This document shows, one piece after another, positions 47,747 through 55,590 of a stretch of 64,000 bases of DNA. The notes under the pieces are model-generated. The model was not told where the DNA came from and made no database searches. It worked only from the letters and a program-made list of their open reading frames with translations. This DNA is from Corynebacterium gallinarum. Lineage in GTDB: Bacteria > Actinomycetota > Actinomycetes > Mycobacteriales > Mycobacteriaceae. The stretch lies in the NCBI RefSeq assembly GCF_014837045.1, contig NZ_JACSPR010000001.1:62001-126000 (forward strand), written 5' to 3'. Both the position numbers and the translations under genes were made by a program. How positions within the stretch are numbered: position 1 is the first letter of the stretch; every line of letters begins with the position of its first letter.

Positions 47747-48584
47747 CGTGGGTGTAGATCTGAGTGGTCTGCAGGGAGGAGTGCCCCAGCATCTCCTGGA
47801 CCTGGCGCAGGTCCGCCCCACCGTCGAGGAGGTGGGTGGCGGCGGTGTGACGCAGGGAGTGGGGTGAGAGGTGATCCGTCCCGGCGACCTGCGCCGTCCG
47901 CTCGACGATCCGGCGGATCTGCCGGGTGTCGATACGCCCCCCGCGCACCCCGACGAACAGCGCGTCATCGACCTTCGCCATCTGGTCCCGCACCTGCAGC
48001 CACTGCTCCAGCGCGTCCGCGGCCGCCTTGCCGAAGGGGATCATGCGCTCCTTGTCACCCTTGCCGAGCACACGGACCATCCGCCGGTGATGGTCCACAT
48101 CGCCCAGGTCCAGGCCACAGAGTTCGGAGACACGCATCCCCGTGGCATACAGCAGTTCCAGGATGGCACTGTCGCGGCGGAACTCATCCTCGCTGCCGGA
48201 GGCGGCACTGCCCATGAACTCCCCCGCCTGGACCTCACCCAACACGCGCGGCAGGTTGCGCGTCACCTTCGGGGACACCAGACGGGCGGCCTCGTCCCCG
48301 CCGATGAGACCGCTCTTGACCGCCCAGGTGGAAAACGACTTCACCGATGCCGTACGCCGGGCCAGCGTGGCCCTGCTTTTGCCCTCCTCCACGGCCCGGC
48401 CCAACCAGGCCCGGAGATTGGGCAGGGTGAAATCCGTCAGTTCGGGGATGGTGTCAGCCATGTGGCGCAGATCCGACCGGTACCCCCGGACCGTCGCCTC
48501 GGACCGCCCCACCACCAGGGTGAGGTAATCGCAGAAATCCTCGATCGCCTCGGACATCTGTGAATGTCTGTGGTCATCACCCAT
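47694..48584 (-). CDS. xerC: Tyrosine recombinase XerC
   Basis: A 296-residue tyrosine recombinase. The N-terminal SAM-like core-binding domain is at about 8-95. The catalytic domain shows Arg in ATGMRVSEL, Lys in the beta-hairpin region, HSLRHTAATHLL (His and Arg), GHSSLQTTQIYTHV (His and Tyr nucleophile). With XerD it resolves chromosome dimers at dif. The start ATG 48584 has GGAGG 5 nt upstream. In most actinobacteria it is found near dprA as here. Confidence 0.95.
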   Translation of the reverse strand: MGDDHRHSQMSEAIEDFCDYLTLVVGRSEATVRGYRSDLRHMADTIPELTDFTLPNLRAWLGRAVEEGKSRATLARRTASVKSFSTWAVKSGLIGGDEAARLVSPKVTRNLPRVLGEVQAGEFMGSAASGSEDEFRRDSAILELLYATGMRVSELCGLDLGDVDHHRRMVRVLGKGDKERMIPFGKAAADALEQWLQVRDQMAKVDDALFVGVRGGRIDTRQIRRIVERTAQVAGTDHLSPHSLRHTAATHLLDGGADLRQVQEMLGHSSLQTTQIYTHVSSQRLLEAFRQAHPRA

Positions 48585-48655
48585 CGTGTCCTCCCGTCCT
48601 TCCCTGTCGGCCGCTACCGGCCCCTACCTGCCATCATCAGCTGTAGAGAACAGAA

Positions 48656-48691
48656 GAAGGCGACACGTCCACCGGAGAACGTGCCGCCTTC
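48656..48691 (-). terminator. Hairpin upstream of xerC, likely terminator of dprA
   Basis: GAAGGCGACACGT (48656-48668) and ACGTGCCGCCTTC (48679-48691) form a stem with one mismatch and a 10-nt loop. TTCTGTTCTC follows on the minus strand. It could end transcripts from the dprA operon before xerC. Confidence 0.6.
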
Positions 48692-48823
48692 ACTTCTGAC
48701 TCACCCATGATGCATAACCCTAGCGTCCCCGGAACCAGGTGGTGGTGCCGCGTGTTTCCACAGTGACACCACCACCCGGTCATGAGGTGGGCCTCCAGGG
48801 AACCAGCCCGAACCCTGAAGAAC

Positions 48824-48842
48824 TTTACTTAGGCTTGCCTCA
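48824..48842. promoter_or_regulatory. DtxR-box-like sequence
   Basis: TTTACTTAGGCTTGCCTCA matches the 19-bp DtxR consensus at about 13 positions, with the core TTAGGC..GCCTCA forming a near inverted repeat. It lies in the 313-bp gap between dprA and xerC, where no iron gene is present. TAGGGT near 48720 on the minus strand could be an xerC promoter about 100 bp away. Confidence 0.3.
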
Positions 48843-48897
48843 CCCACAATATCTGCGCCCGAATCCCCGCGCAAGCCTTTTCCCACACTTTTCTGCT

Positions 48898-50109
48898 CTA
48901 CCCACCACCGGTGTCACCTCCCGCTCCGGCACCCTGTTCAGCGATCCGGACCCACCGCACGCCCTCCCTGGCAACCAGACCGCGGGAGTTGAGATCCACC
49001 AGCAGATGGATCACCAGGGCCAGCGTCAGACCTGTCTCGGTGGCCACCTCAGCAGCCTCACGTGGGTGTCGGCCCAGCGCATCGTAGACCCGCAGTTCAT
49101 TTCGGCTGAGTCCCTGGATCGGGTTGGCCGCAAAGTTGAGTTCATACTGCTCCTGGGCATCCATGCCACCGATCGCCCCCAGTAGCGAGCGGATCTCATC
49201 ACCACTGCACACCATCTGCGCGTGACCGTTGCGGATGCGTTCATGGCAGCCGAGGGACCCGGCTGTGGTGACCGGTCCCGGCACCGCCATGGCCACCCGC
49301 CCCAGCCCCGCGCACCAGCTCAGGGTGTTCAGCGCCCCGGAACGCCACGCCGCCTCGGTGACCACCGTCCCCTGGGACAGGGCCGCCACCAGCCGGTTGC
49401 GGGTGAGGAACCGGTGTCGCTGCGGTGGTGTACCCGGGGGATACTCCGTCACGATGGCCCCACTCCTGCTCACGATCTCCTCGAACAGGGCACGGTTGTG
49501 GGCCGGGTAGGAACGGTCCAGGCCACATGCGGCAACCACCACGGTGGAACCCCCGGCGCGCAGGGCGGTGGTGTGGGCTACGGTGTCCACCCCGAGCGCC
49601 CCGCCGGAGATGATGGTCCACTGGTGGGGCACCAGGTTGTCCACGATCAGGGCGGTGACCTCGCGGCCGTACTGACTGACCGCCCGGGTGCCCACCAGCG
49701 CCACCGCCTGGGCGGTCAGGGATCGCAGGTCACCACCCCGCACCCACAGCGCATGGGGTGGGACGGCATCGTCCTGGTAGGTGCGGACATGATCACTCAT
49801 GCCCGAGGCTGCGAACCCGAAGGCGTGGTCGAGTTCCGTCGCCGGCCACTCCCGGTCCTCCGGTGTGATGAGCCGACCACCCAGCGCGAGGATCTGTTCC
49901 AGGTCCTGCTGGGCCACATCCCATTCATACCGGGACAGCGTCTCGCGCAGCAGGTCCCCAATCCACGGTTCCCGGTGTTTCACCGCATGCGCAATGGCCT
50001 CGGGGTCGCGCCCCTGTTTCAGCAGTGCCTGCAGGTGCGCGCTCGGCCCCTCCACCACGCGTGAGAGATAGGCCCACGCCTTGAGCCGGTCGGTGATCAT
50101 CGCGCTCAT
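48898..50109 (-). CDS. dprA: DNA-processing protein DprA
   Basis: A 403-residue protein with a SAM-like N-terminal domain, a Rossmann-like DprA core (VGTRAVSQYGREVTALIV; SGGALGVDTVAHTTAL; TEYPPGTPPQRHRFLTRNRLVAALSQ; WRSGALNTLSWCAGLGR) and a C-terminal winged-helix segment (residues about 330-390). In competent bacteria DprA loads RecA on incoming single-stranded DNA; its role in this genus is not established. It overlaps yifB by 4 bp. Confidence 0.95.
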   Translation of the reverse strand: MSAMITDRLKAWAYLSRVVEGPSAHLQALLKQGRDPEAIAHAVKHREPWIGDLLRETLSRYEWDVAQQDLEQILALGGRLITPEDREWPATELDHAFGFAASGMSDHVRTYQDDAVPPHALWVRGGDLRSLTAQAVALVGTRAVSQYGREVTALIVDNLVPHQWTIISGGALGVDTVAHTTALRAGGSTVVVAACGLDRSYPAHNRALFEEIVSRSGAIVTEYPPGTPPQRHRFLTRNRLVAALSQGTVVTEAAWRSGALNTLSWCAGLGRVAMAVPGPVTTAGSLGCHERIRNGHAQMVCSGDEIRSLLGAIGGMDAQEQYELNFAANPIQGLSRNELRVYDALGRHPREAAEVATETGLTLALVIHLLVDLNSRGLVAREGVRWVRIAEQGAGAGGDTGGG

Positions 50110-51629
50110 GCCGCCACCTCCACACCGGTCGTGCCCCGCAGTTCCAGGGCCCGCGCCACGTGATCCAGATCCGGCCTGGCGCCACCGTCGAGGTCACACA
50201 GGGTCCACGACAGTTTCAGTGCACGGTCCACCCCGCGTTGTGAGACCACCCCGTCGGCCAGGAAGACCCCGAGGTACGCCATCGCCTCCTCCGAGGCGGG
50301 GAACTCCCGGCGCATCCGGTGCGGGTCGACGGTGGCGTTGACCGTGTCGCGCAGTCCGGCCCGCGACCACCGGGATGCTTGTCGACGCCGCGCCTCCCGC
50401 ACCCTCTCCGCAATCGGCGCGGTGGCCTCCTCCCCGGTGTTAACGAGCACCGATCCCTTCGCGTGTGTCCGGACCACGAGATCCAGCCGGTCCCGCAGCG
50501 GTCCGGACAGGTTGGTGAGATAGGAGGCCCGGGCCGCACCGGTGCACGTGCACTCGGTGGGCTGCTCCGCCCCGCACCTGCACGGGTTGGCCGCCATCAC
50601 CAGTTGAAACCGGGCTGGGAAGGTGATGTCCTGCCGCGAACGCACGATCCGGACACTGCCACATTCCAGCGGTGTGCGCAGAGTATCAAGGGTGGACGCT
50701 GGAATATCACTGACCTCATCCAGGAACAACACCCCGTGGTGGGCCAGACTGACCGCGCCGGGCATGGGGTTGCCCGATCCCCCGCCCAGCAACGCGGCCC
50801 TGCTCACGCTGTGATGGGGAGCCACGAACGGGGCACGCAGCACCGCCCCGTTGAAGGTCCGCCCCGCCACCGAGTGCACCACGGTCGCCTCGATGCGCTG
50901 TTGCTCATCCAGAGGTGGCAACAGTGCAGGCAGGCGTTGGGCGATCATGGATTTCCCCGACCCCGGGGGACCCAGCATCATCATGTGGTGTCCCCCGGCG
51001 GCGGCCACCTCGGCGGCGAACCGTGCCTCCGGCTGCCCCACCACATCACGCATATCCGGGTGGTTATCCACGTCCAGATCCAATCCGCGGGACGCCTGAT
51101 CCAGATCCATCAGCCCATCCAGCCAGGCGACAATGTCACGCAGGTGGGTGGCTAGATGGACCCGGGGCTTCTCCATGAGGCCTGCCTCGGCGAGGTTGCC
51201 CGCGGGGATGACCACATCCCCCACCCCGTGGTCACGGGCAGCCAGCAACGCCGGGAGCACCCCGGTGACCGGCACCAGGGACCCGTCGAGCGCCACCTCC
51301 CCCAGGAACATCGTGGCGGCGGCCCTGCTCCGGAAATCCCGGTCCTTGTTCTGCGCGGCCAACACCGCCACGGCCATGGCCAAATCGATGTGGGAGCCAC
51401 TCTTGCGCACGGAGGCGGGTGACAGGCTGATGATGACCTTGGTTTTGGGCCAGGTCAGGGAGCTGTTCATCACCGCCGTCTTGATCCGGTCGCGGCTCTC
51501 CGTGATGGAGGCGTCGGGAAGCCCCACCACGTAGGTGCCCGGCAGTCCGGCACCGACATTGGCCTCCACCTGCACGACGGTGGCGTTCACCCCGGACGGG
51601 GCAGTGGTCAGGGATCTACCGAGCGCCAT
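50106..51629 (-). CDS. YifB-type Mg-chelatase-like AAA ATPase (ComM)
   Basis: A 507-residue protein: an N-terminal Lon-like substrate domain (residues 1-190), then an AAA+ domain with Walker A GPPGSGKSMIAQRLP near 214, VLFLDEV near 270 and the zinc-like Cys cluster CRCGAEQPTECTCTG near 340. The C-terminal Mg-chelatase-like domain follows. ComM family members remodel branched DNA during recombination. ATG 51629 is chosen, since GAGGGGG lies 7 nt upstream. It overlaps yraN by 14 bp and dprA by 4 bp, forming an operon yraN-yifB-dprA. Confidence 0.94.
   Translation of the reverse strand: MALGRSLTTAPSGVNATVVQVEANVGAGLPGTYVVGLPDASITESRDRIKTAVMNSSLTWPKTKVIISLSPASVRKSGSHIDLAMAVAVLAAQNKDRDFRSRAAATMFLGEVALDGSLVPVTGVLPALLAARDHGVGDVVIPAGNLAEAGLMEKPRVHLATHLRDIVAWLDGLMDLDQASRGLDLDVDNHPDMRDVVGQPEARFAAEVAAAGGHHMMMLGPPGSGKSMIAQRLPALLPPLDEQQRIEATVVHSVAGRTFNGAVLRAPFVAPHHSVSRAALLGGGSGNPMPGAVSLAHHGVLFLDEVSDIPASTLDTLRTPLECGSVRIVRSRQDITFPARFQLVMAANPCRCGAEQPTECTCTGAARASYLTNLSGPLRDRLDLVVRTHAKGSVLVNTGEEATAPIAERVREARRRQASRWSRAGLRDTVNATVDPHRMRREFPASEEAMAYLGVFLADGVVSQRGVDRALKLSWTLCDLDGGARPDLDHVARALELRGTTGVEVAA
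50371..50389 (+). repeat. 19-bp repeat CGGGATGCTTGTCGACGCC, copy 2
   Basis: Identical to 41531-41549; lies inside yifB, antisense to it, and contains GCTTGTCGACG (50377-50387). Confidence 0.7.
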
Positions 51630-51984
51630 CGTCAACCCCCTCATAATGATCCAGCACATATCCGCCGGTGGCGGGATCAATGACCACCGTGACCACGTCG
51701 AATCGGATCTCGCGGTAATGCCTGCCCTGCAGCCAGGTGGTGGCCGCCCGCCGCATCCGGGTGAGTTTGCGTCCCGTCACCGACTCGGCCGAACCAAACC
51801 CCGTCCCCCGCCGGGTTTTCACCTCCACGAACACGGTCGTGCCGTCTGAATCCTCCACGATCAGATCCAGCTCCCCGAACGGATAGCGGACATTGCGTTC
51901 CACAATCCCGTAGCCGCGCCGGACGTAGTGGGTTGCCACGAGGTTCTCCCCCACCGCACCCAGTTTCTGTTTCTCAGTTTTCAT
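51616..51984 (-). CDS. YraN/UPF0102 family nuclease-like protein
   Basis: A 122-residue protein with a restriction-endonuclease-like core: GENLVATHYVRRGYGIVERNVRYPFGELDLIVED and FVEVKTRRG, giving the E ... D ... ExK pattern of the PD-(D/E)XK fold. Members are small, widely conserved, and their role is not established. The start ATG 51984 fits family length and has GGGGG upstream. It is first in the yraN-yifB-dprA operon. Confidence 0.9.
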   Translation of the reverse strand: MKTEKQKLGAVGENLVATHYVRRGYGIVERNVRYPFGELDLIVEDSDGTTVFVEVKTRRGTGFGSAESVTGRKLTRMRRAATTWLQGRHYREIRFDVVTVVIDPATGGYVLDHYEGVDDGAR

Positions 51985-52147
51985 GTGTCCCCCTGTCGAT
52001 CGGTCATGTGACCTGATTCGACCCCGGGAGACCCCACCCCGACAAGGGCATGACAAAAGCCCCACAGGTGGGCCGGGGATGAAGGTGATTCATCCACAGG
52101 CCAGAACCCATGGGGCTTGACAGAAAGACCGTCAGTGGTTGCTTACT

Positions 52148-52738
52148 CTAGCGCGGATCCCGCTCGCAACCGATGCCGTCGCTATCCCCGTCGAGGTGGC
52201 TGGCGTAACCCGGTTCCCCCCTCTTGATGGATCGGCCGAGGGCGTTCCACACAGCGGTGCAGTTCTTGTAGGAACGTGCTGCCGGAGCAGGCGCGGGGGC
52301 TGGTGCCGGTGCGGCCTGACGCTGCACCGGGGCTGGCGCGGGAGCCGGGGCTGGAGCCGGAGCTGGTGCAGGTGCGGGAGCTGGTGCAGGTGCGGGAGCC
52401 GGAGCGGGGAGAGCTGGCGGGTTGGGGATGATCCCGGGCAGTGGGTTGGCGATCAGTCGCTGCTGAACAGCCCAGGTCAGACCTGCTGCGATGATGCCAC
52501 CGGTGGCCAGGACAGCGATCGCGATGGTGAGATCGTCCCCGCTGCTGGTGGCGGCGAACTCCTCACCGGAGTCCTCTGCTTCCGCGTCGGAGGACACACC
52601 GGAGGACAGCTCGGAAGAACTGTATCCCTCGCTGGAGCCCAGGCTGGACAGCCCACTCTCCGAGGATGCCTGAACTGGGGAGATGGTGGCGGCAACCGCC
52701 ACTGTGCCGGCGATGAGGCCGGTGAGTATTCTACGCAT
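52148..52738 (-). CDS. Secreted Excalibur-domain protein with Pro/Ala linker
   Basis: A 196-residue protein. It has a signal peptide (MRRILTGLIAGTVAVAATIS, cleavage near VQA), a Ser/Gly/Glu-rich region, a membrane helix at about 73-93, and a Pro/Ala repeat of about 50 residues (APAPAPAP). The C-terminal Excalibur domain contains the calcium-loop-like DGDSDGIGCERD with an earlier Cys (KNCTAVW). Such domains occur in surface nuclease- and lipoprotein-like proteins; the likely place is the cell surface. ATG 52738 is chosen; a perfect palindrome lies just upstream. Confidence 0.88.
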   Translation of the reverse strand: MRRILTGLIAGTVAVAATISPVQASSESGLSSLGSSEGYSSSELSSGVSSDAEAEDSGEEFAATSSGDDLTIAIAVLATGGIIAAGLTWAVQQRLIANPLPGIIPNPPALPAPAPAPAPAPAPAPAPAPAPAPAPAPVQRQAAPAPAPAPAPAARSYKNCTAVWNALGRSIKRGEPGYASHLDGDSDGIGCERDPR

Positions 52739-52747
52739 GGATAAATA

Positions 52748-52766
52748 TTGACACACACTGTGTCAA
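52748..52766. promoter_or_regulatory. Perfect 19-bp palindromic operator candidate
   Basis: TTGACACACACTGTGTCAA consists of 8-bp perfect arms with a 3-bp centre. It is 10 bp upstream of the Excalibur gene's ATG, so it would overlap the promoter. The form fits a dimeric repressor of TetR/GntR type; no known regulator was recognised. Confidence 0.5.
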
Positions 52767-53051
52767 ACCTTGGAATCCCCTGTCAGAACCCACCTCAAAC
52801 GGGGTTGGTGGGTCACCTGCAACCCACCTACCCGGCAGTGTTCATGTCCGCATTGATGTGGCCACTGCGTATCGACCCGTGGGACCCCACCCCCCGGGAA
52901 CGGCAGCGATATCCCCACAGAACCGGGTTCTCCATCCCACCGACCACTAGAATCCGCCGAACCTGCGATACGGGAAAACCCCGGCACAGAGGCCGGGGTT
53001 AGTCGGAATGGAGCCGTCGCCAGGGACAGCGGGGTAAGAAAGATGAGGAAA
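52767..53051. other. Gap between the Excalibur gene and the next minus-strand gene
   Basis: 285 bp with a terminator (52977-53000) for the upstream minus gene. The part 52767-52970 contains no clear gene or element. Confidence 0.3.
52977..53000 (-). terminator. Terminator downstream of the 157-residue secreted protein
   Basis: AACCCCGG and CCGGGGTT (52977-52984, 52993-53000) with an 8-nt loop, followed by TTCCCG on the minus strand. Confidence 0.7.
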
Positions 53052-53525
53052 TTACCATTGGTACCGATTGTTGAAGTCGATTGTGACCACGTAGTAGTAC
53101 GTGTTGTCACTGACCACCTCGACGGCAACCTTGTCGCCTTCATCCGCCGGCATCACGACTGAGCTTGCCGGGTCAAAACGGAGGTTATGTCCATGGTGTG
53201 CCAACCTGCTCACACTGGGAGAATAGCCTTCCAGGAGATGAGCAAAGCTGTCCTTAAAAAGTCCATTCCCATTCGGCAGGTAGGTCACTTCACGTTCGTC
53301 ACGGACCTTACTGGCATATCCGGCAATCAGCTTGGGGGCTTCGACGATCTCATAGCCCTTACGTTCATAGAACGCCTTAACTCCTGATTCAAAATCCTCC
53401 GGGGAGCCCGTTGAGGAGCCGAAGCTACTGCTGCCACTGGAAAATGCAGCGGCCTGAGGAGTGTTAACAAGTGCTAAAGACGAGGCCAGCACAAGTCCAA
53501 CTGTGGCCTTCAACCATTTCTTCAC
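53052..53525 (-). CDS. Small secreted protein of unknown function
   Basis: A 157-residue protein with a clear signal peptide (MKKWLKATVGLVLASSLAL, cleavage near AAA at about 27). A Ser/Gly-rich segment (FSSGSSSFGSSTGS) resembles the post-signal part of the neighbouring Excalibur protein. The remaining 110 residues are unrecognised, with tyrosines near the C-terminus (DNTYYYVVTIDFNNRYQW). Local GC is lower than in neighbouring genes. Function unknown; the shared Ser/Gly segment suggests related surface proteins. Confidence 0.72.
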   Translation of the reverse strand: MKKWLKATVGLVLASSLALVNTPQAAAFSSGSSSFGSSTGSPEDFESGVKAFYERKGYEIVEAPKLIAGYASKVRDEREVTYLPNGNGLFKDSFAHLLEGYSPSVSRLAHHGHNLRFDPASSVVMPADEGDKVAVEVVSDNTYYYVVTIDFNNRYQW

Positions 53526-53621
53526 AGAAGAAAGCTAGCACCTTGCTGGGAATGAGCGTGTATTTTGCTGAGTTTTATTCACAGCAACAGTTGTCACGCG
53601 GGCTGGTCCTATTTCATGTCC

Positions 53622-53927
53622 CTACTCCGGGATGATCATGTCCGGCTTGTCCAATTCCTCGATGTTGACGTCCTTGTAGGTGATCACCCGGACATAGCGC
53701 ACGAAACGGGCGGAACGGTACATGTCCCAGACCCAGGCATCCGACATGCGGACCTCGTGGTAGACGTCGTTGCCGTTGGTGTGCGGGATCAGCTGCACGG
53801 CATTGGCCAGGTAGAAGCGTCGCTCAGTTTCCACAACGTAGGAGAACTGGCTGACCACATCGCGGTATTCGCGGTACAGCGACAGCTCAACCTCTGCCTC
53901 GTAGTTGTCGAGTTCCTCAGCGCTCAT
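53622..53927 (-). CDS. DUF2469 family protein
   Basis: A 101-residue acidic protein of the actinobacterial DUF2469 family ([25 protein letters not shown]). It lies immediately downstream of rnhB, overlapping by 11 bp, as its mycobacterial homologue (Rv2901c) also does. ATG 53927 has GGAAGGTGG upstream and fits the family. Function unknown; the conserved gene pair points to nucleic-acid metabolism, but this is inference. Confidence 0.9.
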   Translation of the reverse strand: MSAEELDNYEAEVELSLYREYRDVVSQFSYVVETERRFYLANAVQLIPHTNGNDVYHEVRMSDAWVWDMYRSARFVRYVRVITYKDVNIEELDKPDMIIPE

Positions 53928-54612
53928 GTTCCACCTTCCCTGTGTTTTGAACCTCGGTGCCCGGGTGGGCCAGTGCCCATTCCCGGTGTGCCTTCGCCAC
54001 GTTGGCATAACTATATCGGTGCTGGGGGCTGGCACCGTGACGGCGCACCGCATCCATGTGCACCTTGGTGCTGTATCCCTTGTGCCCGGCGAATCCGTAC
54101 TGGGGAAACTCCTGCGCCATGCCGGTCATGATCTCATCGCGGGTCTGTTTGGCCAGCACGCTCGCGGCGGCGATGCACCGGGCGGTGGCGTCACCGCCGA
54201 GGATGGGCAGCGAGGGACACGGCAGGCCGGGGATGCGGAAGGCGTCGGTGAGCACATAACCGGGGCGCACCTCCAGGGCGGCCACGGCACGGCGCATCCC
54301 GGAGATGTTGGCGTGCTGGATCCCGAAGCGGTCGATATCCGCTGCAGAGATGTGGATCACCGACCAGGCCACCGCGTGTTTCTTCACCAGGGGCATGAGC
54401 CTTGCCCGTACCAAAGGTGAGAGCTGTTTGGAGTCGGTGAGCACCGCCAGGTCCGCGATGGGCCGGTCGGGCAGGATGCAGGCGGCGATGGTGATCGGGC
54501 CGCAGCACGCTCCCCTGCCGGCCTCGTCCACACCGGCGACGGGGCCGAGCCCGTGGCGCGAGAGCGCAACCTCGTAGGTGCGCAGCTGTTTCAGGCGACG
54601 CAGCGTTGCCAT
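53917..54612 (-). CDS. rnhB: Ribonuclease HII
   Basis: A 231-residue RNase HII. The signature [13 protein letters not shown] contains the catalytic Asp-Glu pair near residue 27-28. [13 protein letters not shown] near 57-69 and the later Asp in [23 protein letters not shown] complete the site. It removes ribonucleotides from DNA. Overlap with DUF2469 suggests translational coupling. Confidence 0.96.
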   Translation of the reverse strand: MATLRRLKQLRTYEVALSRHGLGPVAGVDEAGRGACCGPITIAACILPDRPIADLAVLTDSKQLSPLVRARLMPLVKKHAVAWSVIHISAADIDRFGIQHANISGMRRAVAALEVRPGYVLTDAFRIPGLPCPSLPILGGDATARCIAAASVLAKQTRDEIMTGMAQEFPQYGFAGHKGYSTKVHMDAVRRHGASPQHRYSYANVAKAHREWALAHPGTEVQNTGKVEHER

Positions 54613-54661
54613 GCGTCACCCCCTACCCGGGTGGACGGGTGGCAGGTGGTGCGGAAGGGGG

Positions 54662-54683
54662 CGTCGACAAGCGAGCTGTTAAC
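54662..54683 (-). repeat. GCTTRTCGACG repeat, intergenic copy with GTTAAC nearby
   Basis: CGTCGACAAGC (54662-54672), then GTTAAC after 5 nt, resembling the 21783 copy. It lies between rnhB and the end of lepB. Confidence 0.6.
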
Positions 54684-55494
54684 CCTGGATGTCCGGGTCA
54701 TCCACGCCACCGATGCGGCTGAACGGCAGGAAGATGAACTGGACCTTGCCCTTGATGTTCTCCTCCGGGATGGTGCCCTGGTGCTCATCACCGATGTGGG
54801 CGCGGGAATCCAGGGAGTTGGTGCGGTTGTCGCCCATCATGAAGTAGTTGCCCTCCGGCACGGTGATGGGGCCGAAGTAGTTACCGCCGCAGGCCTCGGA
54901 CCCGGAGTTGGGATCCACCGGGTACTGCAGGGGCTGCAGGGTGTAGCTGTCATCCACCTTCGCGCCGTCAACCATGATTCCGGGGTCACCCTCCTGGCAG
55001 GACACGGTCTGCCCACCACTGGCGATGATGCGCTTGACCAGGTCGTTTTCATCCGGGGCCACAAGGCCCACATAGGATCCCAGGTTCTGCAGACCGCGGA
55101 TGGCCGCGTTGTCCGAGCGCTGGGTGGTGAACCCGACATTCCAGGAATCGGTGCCCTTGAACACCACGACATCACCCGGCTCGGGATCGGTGAAGTAGTA
55201 GGAGACCTTCTCCACCATGATGCGGTCGCCGGTGCAGCCCTCACAGCCGTGGAGAGTGGGTTCCATCGAACCACTGGGGATCATGTAGGGACGTCCCACA
55301 AACGTCTGCAGTACGAAGATCAGCACGAGGGTGAGCACCACGACGATGGGGATCTCGATGTACCACGGGGTGGTTTTCCGCGCCGATTCCCCGGACGTTC
55401 CCTCTTTCCCGGCGCGGCTGCTACCGTCGGCTCCGTTATCCTCCGGAGCCTGGGAGGGGTCGTTGGCGTTCGGGTCACCTGCAGAATCAGTCAC
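54679..55494 (-). CDS. lepB: Signal peptidase I
   Basis: A 271-residue membrane protease. A charged N-terminal region of about 35 residues precedes one membrane helix (about 47-67). The catalytic Ser is in MIPSGSMEPTL (about 73-83), the catalytic Lys in LVKRIIASGGQ, and the late box GDNRTNSLDSR is at about 228. It releases Sec/Tat-exported proteins. Start: GTG 55494, with TAGAGT 8 nt before it (leaderless). The C-terminus ends at SRIGGVDDPDIQG. Confidence 0.95.
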   Translation of the reverse strand: MTDSAGDPNANDPSQAPEDNGADGSSRAGKEGTSGESARKTTPWYIEIPIVVVLTLVLIFVLQTFVGRPYMIPSGSMEPTLHGCEGCTGDRIMVEKVSYYFTDPEPGDVVVFKGTDSWNVGFTTQRSDNAAIRGLQNLGSYVGLVAPDENDLVKRIIASGGQTVSCQEGDPGIMVDGAKVDDSYTLQPLQYPVDPNSGSEACGGNYFGPITVPEGNYFMMGDNRTNSLDSRAHIGDEHQGTIPEENIKGKVQFIFLPFSRIGGVDDPDIQG

Positions 55495-55502
55495 GGGTGT
55501 TC

Positions 55503-55582
55503 ACTCTAGCAGCGCCGGGCCACGATCCCCGGCAACCACCGCACGGACGGGCGGATTGGCCGGTATCACGGGCACGTAGACT
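55503..55582. promoter_or_regulatory. Divergent leaderless promoters of lepB and the ABC exporter
   Basis: TAGAGT on the minus strand (55508-55503) is 8 nt before the lepB GTG. TAGACT on the plus strand (55577-55582) is 8 nt before the exporter GTG at 55591. Neither gene has a Shine-Dalgarno. Confidence 0.5.
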
Positions 55583-55590
55583 TGTCTGTT

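Noticed and set aside
52300..52410. Tandem short repeats, as in a CRISPR or VNTR array
   Set aside because: The repeats encode a Pro/Ala linker of the Excalibur protein in frame, with no regular spacers.
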